From assembly GCA_964633715.1 (NCBI GenBank), contig CAZWHQ010000020.1, forward strand, positions 10,983 to 74,982: a stretch of DNA of 64,000 nucleotides. The letters run 5' to 3'. This document shows, one piece after another, positions 25,052 through 33,019 of this stretch. The stretch comes from JAUWVG01 sp964633715. GTDB lineage: Bacteria > Acidobacteriota > Aminicenantia > Aminicenantales > Aminicenantaceae. The notes beneath the pieces were generated by a model. The model saw only the letters and a program-made list of their open reading frames with translations. It did not search any database and was not told the DNA's origin. Position 1 is the stretch's first letter; the number at the start of each line of letters is the position of its first letter. Both the position numbers and the translations under genes were made by a program.

Positions 25052-27001
25052 CTAAAGTCCTCTTTCGGGAAATATGTCATATAGCTTTGGGCCCTTGGGA
25101 TGTTGAAGTTTGTTTAGAATCTTTATGGAGTCCTGTCTCTGTCCGGCCTTTGCATAGATGTGGACAAGGTGGTTGAAAAAGAGGGCCCTTTTGCCGGGGG
25201 ATTTTTCAATTTGAAGTGCGGCTTCCAGGCACTTAGCTGCCAGTTTGTACTGTTTGTTCCCTAATGCCTTTGTTCCCAATTCGTAGAAAAATTCCACGTC
25301 AATCTCAAGAAGATCATATTCTTGGTATATTTTCTCAAGGAAATCTTTAAATTCCGGGGAGTAAAGGGTGTGGAGGTCCAAGGGATTCCCGATCAGCTCG
25401 AAAGAATTTTTTGTCTCCAACTTTTTCTGTATCGGTTCTCCATAAAGAATAATATCTTTGTCTTTTTTGATTGGAAGCAGGAGTCCCCTCTCCAGTGTTC
25501 CCTTGTACAGGTAAATCCTTCGGTTGGGAAAATGCTGGAATATATCGATATTATTGTTGTCCTGGCTCATCGCGTATATGACGTCTCCCTTCAGGTCCGG
25601 GTCGTTTCTTGAAAAACCCGATCCCCACCAGTAATTCGGGAAATCATCGAAGGGGAAATAGATGAAATTGAGAAGGACCAGGGAGGGGCCTTTGACTGCA
25701 GATTCCACAATTTTTGGGATAGCAGGGTTGACTCCGGCAAAATTATTGGCAAATCCATCGTAATACCAGTTTGGATCTTTGGGCCATATCCATCGCGGCA
25801 GCCGGACGGAAAAAGCATAGGCAATACACAAACAGAGAACAACCGTCACCATTTTTTTTATCAAAAGAGGGCTGCTCTTTTTGAATCTTTGGGATAACAA
25901 AGCAGGCATTTCGAGGATCCCCACTGCACTCAGGACAATAAAAATTGGGATGAACTCAAAGAACATCCTGGCTCCAATCAAAATAAATGATCCCCAGTAG
26001 ATGAAAAGTCCGAATGTCAGCACAAGAAAACTGCAAAAAAAGAGGCCCATGCTCTGATGAAGAGCATGTTTTTTTCTCAAAACAAAAAGAAGTGGGAGAA
26101 TAGCCAGAAACGAGGAGAGCGGCCATCCGAAAAGATCTTTATTCATCGCTTTCATGTTTTCGATCGTGAAGTGTACGCCTAAGTAGGGAGAATGTTCCGA
26201 TTTTGTGTATCCCGCTTTTCCAAATCCCACACCATGGTCCTCTCCATATCGTACGGTATATCCCATCAACAGGGGATCTCCATTTGTAAGGTAGTTGTAG
26301 GCCAACAAAGTGGATAGGGCCAGAATAAGCATAAGACCAAAAGTCAGTGTATTTTTCCAGTACAGACGAAAACCTTTAAGGGTTTTGACGGCCCAATAAA
26401 TCAGGAAAGGGAGCACGATGAGGAAGACATTGTACGGACGGATCAGGATCGCTCCGCCCAGTCCGAGCCCGGCGAGAAGGCCATTGAGTACTGTTGGTTT
26501 TTTAAGTGAGCGGAAAAAAAACAACAGAAAAAATGTAACGAGAAAGAGGCAGGTCGTATGAGACATCATTGTTGAAGACATGACAAGAAACCATATAGAG
26601 ACCGCCCCCAGACAAGCCGAGAGAATTCCCACTTTTTTGGAATAAACTTCCTTGCCCAGAAAATAAAAAAGGACAATCGAGAGAGAGGCAAAGAAAGGAT
26701 TTACGATCCAGGGGGCGCCGATTAAAAGGCCACACAATAGAAAAAGAGGATACGCTGGAGGATAATGACTGTACCATTGGCCGTTGTTGATGACATGAGG
26801 AAAATTGAAAAACTCTTTGCCCGCCGGTGAGGAGACAAAAAGATGTCCTGTTTTAAAAATTTTGGCTTGAAAGAGATAGGCGACTTCATCGTTGATGTGA
26901 GGAGTGTGATCAAAGATAAAATAAGAGAGGATATTGGTAAAAAGGAAAACAAACAGAGCGCAGCCTATCACAAGCCAGGGGATTTTTATTTGTCTGTGCA
27001 T
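25052..27001 (-). CDS. GT39/ArnT-like glycosyltransferase with C-terminal TPR-like tail
   Basis: A 649-residue integral membrane protein with about 11 helices over residues 1-400. The first periplasmic loop carries HINDEVAYLFQAKIFKTG, the acidic motif of polyprenyl-phosphate-sugar transferases (PMT/ArnT type). NNGQWYSHYPPAYPLFL follows. The soluble C-terminus (about 400-649) ends in helical repeats resembling TPR. It would transfer a sugar from a lipid carrier to an extracytoplasmic acceptor. Upstream gene of the minus-strand GT39/FAD/GtrA group. Confidence 0.82.
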   Translation of the reverse strand: MHRQIKIPWLVIGCALFVFLFTNILSYFIFDHTPHINDEVAYLFQAKIFKTGHLFVSSPAGKEFFNFPHVINNGQWYSHYPPAYPLFLLCGLLIGAPWIVNPFFASLSIVLFYFLGKEVYSKKVGILSACLGAVSIWFLVMSSTMMSHTTCLFLVTFFLLFFFRSLKKPTVLNGLLAGLGLGGAILIRPYNVFLIVLPFLIYWAVKTLKGFRLYWKNTLTFGLMLILALSTLLAYNYLTNGDPLLMGYTVRYGEDHGVGFGKAGYTKSEHSPYLGVHFTIENMKAMNKDLFGWPLSSFLAILPLLFVLRKKHALHQSMGLFFCSFLVLTFGLFIYWGSFILIGARMFFEFIPIFIVLSAVGILEMPALLSQRFKKSSPLLIKKMVTVVLCLCIAYAFSVRLPRWIWPKDPNWYYDGFANNFAGVNPAIPKIVESAVKGPSLVLLNFIYFPFDDFPNYWWGSGFSRNDPDLKGDVIYAMSQDNNNIDIFQHFPNRRIYLYKGTLERGLLLPIKKDKDIILYGEPIQKKLETKNSFELIGNPLDLHTLYSPEFKDFLEKIYQEYDLLEIDVEFFYELGTKALGNKQYKLAAKCLEAALQIEKSPGKRALFFNHLVHIYAKAGQRQDSIKILNKLQHPKGPKLYDIFPERGL

Positions 27002-27156
27002 CGTATTATTTAGTCGGTTCTCAGGACCATTTTTGCAAGGAAAAGCTAATACGACAATCGCCCTTAGTGATGAATGAAACGATGATATTTATTGTGATTG
27101 ATCACCTAAAAAGGTGAGGGAAATGGAGGAGTCATTTTGGAGTGGTGTTCGAAAAG

Positions 27157-27786
27157 CTAGGGAATATCTAGAATTTTGTGCAGTTGAACTGAGAGGCGTA
27201 TATTGTTAATGTTTTTCTTGGCGGCTAGTTCGAGAAGCTCTATTCCCCGATCCAGACTCCATTTCAGGTTGGACTGGGCTTGGAGTAAGAAAGGGATTCT
27301 CTCAGGAAATTTCTCCCGTAGACGTTTTATTGTGGCGACTTCCAATTCCCTGGTGACAATAAGTTTTACTTCCCGGGCCGAATCCGTGTATTTGGAATGG
27401 ACAAAGTATTTCTCTGGTTTTGGAGACACCGTGTACCAATCCACAGGAAGGCTTTGGTAGAAAATTCCATTTGTTTCGACTTGAATTTTCCATTTGTCCG
27501 TTTTGAGTCGCCGTGTCAGTGAAGTGATGTCTTGGAATAGGGGTTCACCACCGGTCAGGCAGATCCATTGGGCAAAGCGAAGACGTTTTATGTCCTGGAC
27601 TTCAGTGCATATTTGATCTAGGGATAAGTCCCGGCCATCGTCCCATGCGTATTGTGTATCACAAAAGTCACACTTAAGGTTGCACCCGGACAACCTGATA
27701 AAGACAGTTGGCTCTCCCTGACGGAGGCCTTCGCCCTGGAGAGAATAAAATATTTCGCTAATCTTCAGAGTATGTGGCTGAGGCAT
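27157..27786 (-). CDS. queE: 7-carboxy-7-deazaguanine synthase QueE
   Basis: A 209-residue radical SAM enzyme that converts 6-carboxytetrahydropterin to CDG. The motif is CNLKCDFC (about 35-42). SLQGEGLRQGEPTVFIRLSGC upstream and CLTGGEP downstream are family-specific. It overlaps the end of queD by 29 nt. The order queC-queD-queE gives three consecutive preQ0 steps. Confidence 0.94.
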   Translation of the reverse strand: MPQPHTLKISEIFYSLQGEGLRQGEPTVFIRLSGCNLKCDFCDTQYAWDDGRDLSLDQICTEVQDIKRLRFAQWICLTGGEPLFQDITSLTRRLKTDKWKIQVETNGIFYQSLPVDWYTVSPKPEKYFVHSKYTDSAREVKLIVTRELEVATIKRLREKFPERIPFLLQAQSNLKWSLDRGIELLELAAKKNINNIRLSVQLHKILDIP

Positions 27787-28102
27787 CTTTTGATTCCCAG
27801 ACCGTAACGGCCTTTACTGGATAGTGTTTCTGAAGTTCCTGGAAAAAATGTTTCGATAAATTTTCGGCCGTTGGATTAAATGCGTAGATTTCGTTAAGAA
27901 GAGAATGATCGGGAAGAATGTTAGAGAGCTTCTTTTTTATATCTGTAAAATCATATCCAATCCCTGTCGAATCAAGCTCGGTCACAGCGATCTGAACTTC
28001 GATCCTAAAGGAATGTCCGTGGATTTTTTCGCATTTTCCTTTATACCCTTTTAAATAATGGGCTGCCTGGAAAGTTTCTCTGACGTTGAGTGTCCAACTC
28101 AT
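27758..28102 (-). CDS. queD: 6-carboxytetrahydropterin synthase QueD
   Basis: A 114-residue T-fold enzyme that turns dihydroneopterin triphosphate into 6-carboxytetrahydropterin. Zinc ligands are in FQAAH and IHGHSF, the catalytic Cys in KGKCEKIHG, and YDFTDIKK and DHSLLNE follow the family. Its start overlaps the queC stop by 4 nt. Confidence 0.95.
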   Translation of the reverse strand: MSWTLNVRETFQAAHYLKGYKGKCEKIHGHSFRIEVQIAVTELDSTGIGYDFTDIKKKLSNILPDHSLLNEIYAFNPTAENLSKHFFQELQKHYPVKAVTVWESKDASATYSED

Positions 28103-28803
28103 AATTTTCCTTCCTTATAAAGACGATTGAGAAGAGGATCTTGCCTTCCTGTTTCTTCCCATGCTTTCTGACGCAGGAGGCAGGAAGAACATTTAAGGCA
28201 GGGAATTTCTCTGCCTGCATAACAGGATATGGAATAGGAGTAATCCGCTCCGAGTGACAAGCCCTTTTGGATGATGTCCGCTTTTGTTAGGCCTACAAAT
28301 GGCGCCAGAATTTTAAAGGCTGCCATTCGTCCATGGGACACCTCTGTGCCGAGGTTGATGGCCCTTTCCATTGCCTGTGCAAAATTGCTGGTCGTGTCCG
28401 GGTAATTGGGGGAATCGATCACATTGAATCCGCAGATGATGTCTTGAGTATCATGGACTTCTCCCCAAGCTGCCGCCAGGGAGAGAAAAATTCCATTCCG
28501 GAAAGGGACATAGGTTGAGGGAACGCCGCCGTCAATGTCTTCAGAAGCCTGAAATTTCGGGAGTTTTTGTGTCGGATCGGTAAGCGAAGATCCGCTGATT
28601 TGCTTAAGATCCACAAAAAGAATGGTCTGAGATATGTTTAAAACTGTGGCTATTTTTTTAGCCATCTCTATTTCCACTGCATGTCTTTGGCCGTAACTGA
28701 AGGTCAGGGCATGGATGTTATCATAGTCTTTTTGAGCCCAGTAGAGTGCGGTAGTGGAATCGATCCCACCGGAAAAAAGAACACAGCATTTTTTTTTAAG
28801 CAA
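28099..28803 (-). CDS. queC: 7-cyano-7-deazaguanine synthase QueC
   Basis: A 234-residue ATP-dependent enzyme converting CDG to preQ0. The PP-loop CVLFSGGIDSTT is at the N-terminus. YVPFRNGIFLSLAAAWGE is in the middle. The zinc site CYAGREIPCLKCSSC is near the C-terminus. The best in-frame start is TTG at 28803, because the frame upstream lacks family sequence. An ATG at 28811 with GGAGGGG upstream is one frame off and is followed by A9. First gene of queC-queD-queE. Confidence 0.9.
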   Translation of the reverse strand: MLKKKCCVLFSGGIDSTTALYWAQKDYDNIHALTFSYGQRHAVEIEMAKKIATVLNISQTILFVDLKQISGSSLTDPTQKLPKFQASEDIDGGVPSTYVPFRNGIFLSLAAAWGEVHDTQDIICGFNVIDSPNYPDTTSNFAQAMERAINLGTEVSHGRMAAFKILAPFVGLTKADIIQKGLSLGADYSYSISCYAGREIPCLKCSSCLLRQKAWEETGRQDPLLNRLYKEGKL

Positions 28804-28934
28804 CTTATCATGATGATAAAAGAACCCCTCCTTTTTTGCAAGATTGGGGCCCGAATCTTTACTTGGGGGGGGAAATATGAGAAGCTGTAGGCCTGAAAGT
28901 TGAATGATTGTTTTTGGTGTGAAGGACAGAGAAA

Positions 28935-29759
28935 ATGGAAAATGAGGAAGAGTTTGAACGAGTCGATCCCCAGAGCTCAACAGATATTATTTCAGCGAAA
29001 GCGGATCTGACCTTTCGTGACGACCAGCACAATTATGACTGGCTTCTGGATGCTCTCAATAAGGGAAAACCAAGCCGTATTCGTTTTCGTATAGTCGATT
29101 CTGGGGAATACGAGGGACACCAACTTGAAAAAATGGTTGGATTGGGTGCCGATCTTTACACATCGGATCGCCTGAGAAAAGATGTCCTAGAATTGGAGTT
29201 TATTCTCAAGGCGGCAAAATCAGGAGGTGCGATTGTTGCGACTTTTCTTCATAACGAAATTGTTTCTGAAGAAGAGTTTGGTTATATTCCTCTTGCTTCC
29301 CTTGCTCATCTGGGCAGATTGGGCCTTTTTATCCATGTATCCAACAGGGAGAAAGAAAGGAACCTCGCTGATCTCTCTTTTATGGCTGTCGAGTGCCGAA
29401 AGGGATCCAGCCACTTGGTTTATTACCATCACGGTCGTGTGACTCCAGAACTTGTGAGCCTGGCTAAGGAAGGGATTTGGATTCATGTGTCCAATAAGAG
29501 TATTCAGTCTGAAGACGACCTGTTTCTCTTTCTCGACATGACTGCGGCCGCCCGGATGTCCGGAACCAACTGTGTTCTATATGTGGAACAAGAAATGGAT
29601 TTTTCCTCACTTCATCAAGCCGTTAAATCTCCGGCTTTGGTTCTGTTCAAAACAGCGCCAAAGGATTTCAAATCACCCTTAAGACCGCTTGTTGATAAAG
29701 CGAAAAGCAAACATCTGGATTACAGAGCATTCTATCTCTATTCGACATTTTTACTATAA
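28935..29759 (+). CDS. Uncharacterised soluble protein with an internal repeat
   Basis: A 274-residue cytoplasmic protein that I do not recognise. GAAGGA precedes the ATG. The sequence alternates short beta and helix segments. The motif IHVSN occurs twice, as LFIHVSNREKERN near 135 and IWIHVSNKSIQSEDD near 180, suggesting duplicated units. Conserved-looking polar clusters include RFRIVDSGEYEG, ATFLHNE and YYHHGRVTPE. No signal peptide, helix or known nucleotide motif. It is divergent from queC and alone on its strand. Confidence 0.7.
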   Translation: MENEEEFERVDPQSSTDIISAKADLTFRDDQHNYDWLLDALNKGKPSRIRFRIVDSGEYEGHQLEKMVGLGADLYTSDRLRKDVLELEFILKAAKSGGAIVATFLHNEIVSEEEFGYIPLASLAHLGRLGLFIHVSNREKERNLADLSFMAVECRKGSSHLVYYHHGRVTPELVSLAKEGIWIHVSNKSIQSEDDLFLFLDMTAAARMSGTNCVLYVEQEMDFSSLHQAVKSPALVLFKTAPKDFKSPLRPLVDKAKSKHLDYRAFYLYSTFLL

Positions 29760-29818
29760 AAGTCACAGCACCAATTCTGCTCCTGCATGCTTTGGTGAAG
29801 AGAGGGTTCCTGCCCTAA

Positions 29819-31966
29819 TTATTGATCTAAAATTTCGGACAGATAAAAGACAAGTCCAATATTTTTGTTAATTTCATAGGCTTCTTCCAGAGATAAACCG
29901 GTTTTCTGTCGAATGGATTCCAGGATGCGGATGATTGAGAGAGCTGCTTCCGCTCCGAATTCGGTTGGGATATTTTTATCCCTGAGATATTGCTTGCTCT
30001 CAAAGAGGACGGCGTTGGCTTCTCCGTAAGAAACAGGATTCCGGATGCCATGGGCTTTGATCCATTGAGGATGGTTTAGGGTGTCGTTGACAAGGGATTG
30101 GATGAGGTGAGTGGCCCGTCCCATGAATTTTAAATTGGAAGGTCTTATATGAGTTGACGTATTTCCTATTATTCTTCCTAGATCGGCCATAACTGCAGTA
30201 GAAAGGGTGTTGAGAAGGATTTTAAGGGTAATTTGCTGGTTAACGGCCAGAGGATCGTTTGTTGAATCAATAGGGACCAAAACCTGGGCATCTTTTGTGA
30301 TCCTTTCGGAAGCAGGCAGATTATCGATATGTGCTTGGATATCTTTTTCGGATTGGCTGTGAACAAAAAGAATCGCTGAATTTTTGTTTTGTCCTGAAAA
30401 AAGAGACATAAACCTTAAAAGAAAAGAATTCCTTTTGGAAAAATCATCGTCTTCCAAATCCATCAGCACAGCAATTCCCAAATCACCGGCTCTGGGACTG
30501 CGGTTTGTGAGGTTGAATGATGCCAGAGAAAAATCATAGAGAAGTTTTTGATTCTCTCCTGTGTGCTCCAAATGGGCCAGGGCCATTTTTTTTATCCGGG
30601 GATCGGCAAGCACTTTAGAAAAAGGATTTTTGTAGTGAGTTGAATCCAGTCCTCGAAAGTCCCTCCCCAATAAGGCCTGCCAGGATTCCTCACGTCCTGA
30701 TGCAGCTGTCCAAACTTGAGTCCAGGACATAGGCGTGATTTCTTTGTTGGTATCGAGGGGCGGAAGAGAAAACTCAAGACTGTTTTCTATGCAGTCTGAG
30801 AGTGCCACGAACAGTCCTTTTTGTGCAAAACAAGTCACACGGTGACCTGTTTTGTATGTCTCCGCCTCAAGGCGGGAAATCCGTGCAATTTCGGGCAGAT
30901 GGTTTTGAATTTCCTTCAGGATTGCGGGGAATTCTTCTAACTTTTCCGTCAGAGTGTACTTGTCCAAATAGCCCAGCTGGACCAAATCTTTTTTAGACAG
31001 AATATTCTTCAAAGTTCTGTACAGTGCGCTTTGAAGAACATGGCCGATAAAAAAAGTATTGATTGTTGTTGCCTGCATGCGGGTCGAACCTGAGATAGAC
31101 TGGGGACCTGTAGAAAGATTGATTTTTGTAATCCCTGGATCTTCAATGATGCTCTGGCTTCGATCCACGGTGATGAGTTCATCATCCGGATTGTTATAGA
31201 TGAAATAGAGATATTTTTGGGAGTTTTTGGGGTCATAAGTCCCATCAGTTTTCCATGAATCGACTGCGGCCTGAAGAGTTCCGATAACCGATGGTGTGTC
31301 TCCACTCTCTGAAAAGCAGATAACCACATCTTCTTTCTTGATGCCGTGTTCTTGGAGCTGGAGCCATCCCATAAGCAGCAGGTCATCCAATCCTTCCATT
31401 GATCCCACCAAGGCACGGTCACCCCCAGTCATCTCTCCAATAAGCATATCCGGAATGTTTGCTGGGATCGAAGTCTCGAGTTTTTTCCATATTTTTCCGG
31501 GTTTTCCGACTTTTTTCCAGAAGGGGCGCCAGAAAACACTCTCCACCTGCTTGGCCAATCCATTTGTGGCACCACTGTAGATGTAGATTTTATGTCCGGT
31601 CAAAATGGCTCTTTCGATGGACCGCTCAAGCCTGTTCAGCACGAGTGTTTTTTTGGCCACAACATCCAGCGTTTTCTCGATATCCTCATAGGAGGCGAGG
31701 ATCTGCCTCAGACCTTTTTCATGGTCCTCCCGGATCAACTGGCTGAAATTCCGAGTTTTTGGATGCGGCTGCTCTGATAAAAGATTATCAAGAAAATATT
31801 GAGTTTTATTCTGGATGAAATCAATAGAGTCAGGCGAAGGCGTTATACCCAAGAGTCTAAGAAGAGTTGTTTTGGCTTGAGTTTCAAGCGGTGGATTTTG
31901 CTGGAAAGAATAGAGTGGCAAAAGTAAAAGTGCGATCAGCACAAAGAGAGAGGCCGTCTGCTTCAT
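29819..31966 (-). CDS. Exported double-SIS protein, MurQ/GKRP-like
   Basis: A 715-residue protein beginning with a signal peptide (MKQTASLFVLIALLLLPLYS). The body resembles MurNAc-6-phosphate etherase and glucokinase regulatory protein. First SIS core: KIYIYSGATNGLAK (about 127-140), GDRALVGSMEGLDD with the putative catalytic Glu, SESGDTPSVIG, and SISGSTRMQATTINT. A second SIS-like half follows, with LLNTLSTAVMADLGRIIGNT. MurQ is normally about 300 residues and cytoplasmic. Last gene of the tat operon, 7 nt after dCMP deaminase. Substrate unknown. Confidence 0.78.
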   Translation of the reverse strand: MKQTASLFVLIALLLLPLYSFQQNPPLETQAKTTLLRLLGITPSPDSIDFIQNKTQYFLDNLLSEQPHPKTRNFSQLIREDHEKGLRQILASYEDIEKTLDVVAKKTLVLNRLERSIERAILTGHKIYIYSGATNGLAKQVESVFWRPFWKKVGKPGKIWKKLETSIPANIPDMLIGEMTGGDRALVGSMEGLDDLLLMGWLQLQEHGIKKEDVVICFSESGDTPSVIGTLQAAVDSWKTDGTYDPKNSQKYLYFIYNNPDDELITVDRSQSIIEDPGITKINLSTGPQSISGSTRMQATTINTFFIGHVLQSALYRTLKNILSKKDLVQLGYLDKYTLTEKLEEFPAILKEIQNHLPEIARISRLEAETYKTGHRVTCFAQKGLFVALSDCIENSLEFSLPPLDTNKEITPMSWTQVWTAASGREESWQALLGRDFRGLDSTHYKNPFSKVLADPRIKKMALAHLEHTGENQKLLYDFSLASFNLTNRSPRAGDLGIAVLMDLEDDDFSKRNSFLLRFMSLFSGQNKNSAILFVHSQSEKDIQAHIDNLPASERITKDAQVLVPIDSTNDPLAVNQQITLKILLNTLSTAVMADLGRIIGNTSTHIRPSNLKFMGRATHLIQSLVNDTLNHPQWIKAHGIRNPVSYGEANAVLFESKQYLRDKNIPTEFGAEAALSIIRILESIRQKTGLSLEEAYEINKNIGLVFYLSEILDQ

Positions 31967-31973
31967 GTCTGGA

Positions 31974-32483
31974 TCAGCCGTATTGACGTTTGTCGTCGAT
32001 GATGTCGTTTTCTTTCCAGTCGTTAACCCAAGCTTCTCTGCTGAATGTCAATATATTACCGTCTTTTCCTGAACAAATGATTCGCTTCAATCCGGCGTTA
32101 ATGATCATTTTTTTGCAGATGAAACAAGGTATGGCATCGATTGTCCTGTCCTCATTAACAGTTTTTCCGTAAATGTAGATATCCCCGCCGAGAAGACTGA
32201 CTCCGGCTCGTGCTGCATTGATGATGGCATTCTGTTCGGCATGAACACTTCTGCACAGTTCATAACGATGTCCGTGTGGGATATTGAGTTTGTCACGGAG
32301 GCAGGAGCCGTGTTCAAAACTGGATTTGGTTTTTCGCGGGGCGCCCACGTAGCCTGTGGATATGATCTGATCATCGCGAATAATGATGGCACCGATGGAG
32401 CGGCGGAAACACGTGCTTCGTTTGGCCACTTCTTTGGCGATTCCGAGATAGTAATCGTCTTTAGACACTCTTTTTTGGCTCAC
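31974..32483 (-). CDS. dCMP deaminase family protein
   Basis: A 169-residue zinc cytidine/deoxycytidylate deaminase fold. The zinc motif HAEQNAI and PCFIC (about residues 80-86 and 118-122) are intact. Upstream, VGAPRKTKSSFEHGSC and LNIPHGHRYELCRSVHAE match the dCMP/ComEB branch. It would supply dUMP for thymidylate synthesis. The start overlaps the upstream kinase by 4 nt. Cys-rich positions are as in the allosteric family. Confidence 0.9.
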   Translation of the reverse strand: MSQKRVSKDDYYLGIAKEVAKRSTCFRRSIGAIIIRDDQIISTGYVGAPRKTKSSFEHGSCLRDKLNIPHGHRYELCRSVHAEQNAIINAARAGVSLLGGDIYIYGKTVNEDRTIDAIPCFICKKMIINAGLKRIICSGKDGNILTFSREAWVNDWKENDIIDDKRQYG

Positions 32484-33007
32484 AGAAATTTCTCCAATAT
32501 ATTATATAGGTCCTCAAGGGACCCTTCATTGAGGACTGTAAAATCCGCCATTTCTAAACATGTGTGTAGCTGCTGGTGTCTCGGATTTGTCGTTTTTTCT
32601 TCGTCCTCTTTTTCTATAAATTCCTGTAGAGTGGCCGCCGATTCATCACGGCCGCGCTTTTTGACGCGTTCATATCTTAGCTTAACATCGGCATCGATAG
32701 CTAGGAGAATGAAATTTTTTTGGTTTTTCAGGAAGCGGACCTCTTCAGGATTTCGGATGCTGTCAATGACAGCCTTACTTTTAATTTTTTCCATGACCTT
32801 CCGCGCCAGAAAATCGGCTCCTCCAGAAGAACGAAGCTTATTACCCATTCGAATCAAGTTGTCCCGGGTGGGCTCTATTCCATTTTTTCTCAGTTCCTCC
32901 CGGATCACATCCGAAAGTGAAAAATAAACATATCCTTTCTGTATGAAGTATTCCGCAGCGGCACCCTTTCCTGAACCGTTTGTTCCGGTTAATCCTATTG
33001 TCTTCAT
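32480..33007 (-). CDS. P-loop (deoxy)nucleoside monophosphate kinase-like protein
   Basis: A 175-residue kinase with Walker A GTNGSGKG (8-15), the lid/substrate segment YFSLSDVIREELRKNG, and RNPEEVRFL. It is similar to AAA_18/dephospho-CoA-kinase-like NMP kinases often placed beside dCMP deaminase, including in phage deoxynucleotide modules. It probably phosphorylates a dNMP. It is coupled to the deaminase gene. Confidence 0.78.
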   Translation of the reverse strand: MKTIGLTGTNGSGKGAAAEYFIQKGYVYFSLSDVIREELRKNGIEPTRDNLIRMGNKLRSSGGADFLARKVMEKIKSKAVIDSIRNPEEVRFLKNQKNFILLAIDADVKLRYERVKKRGRDESAATLQEFIEKEDEEKTTNPRHQQLHTCLEMADFTVLNEGSLEDLYNILEKFL

Positions 33008-33019
33008 ATGTTTCTCGAT

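Noticed and set aside
28804..28934. Possible preQ1 riboswitch before queC
   Set aside because: No preQ1-type stem with the A-rich tail and following pairing segment; only a G8 run and a ribosome-like site.
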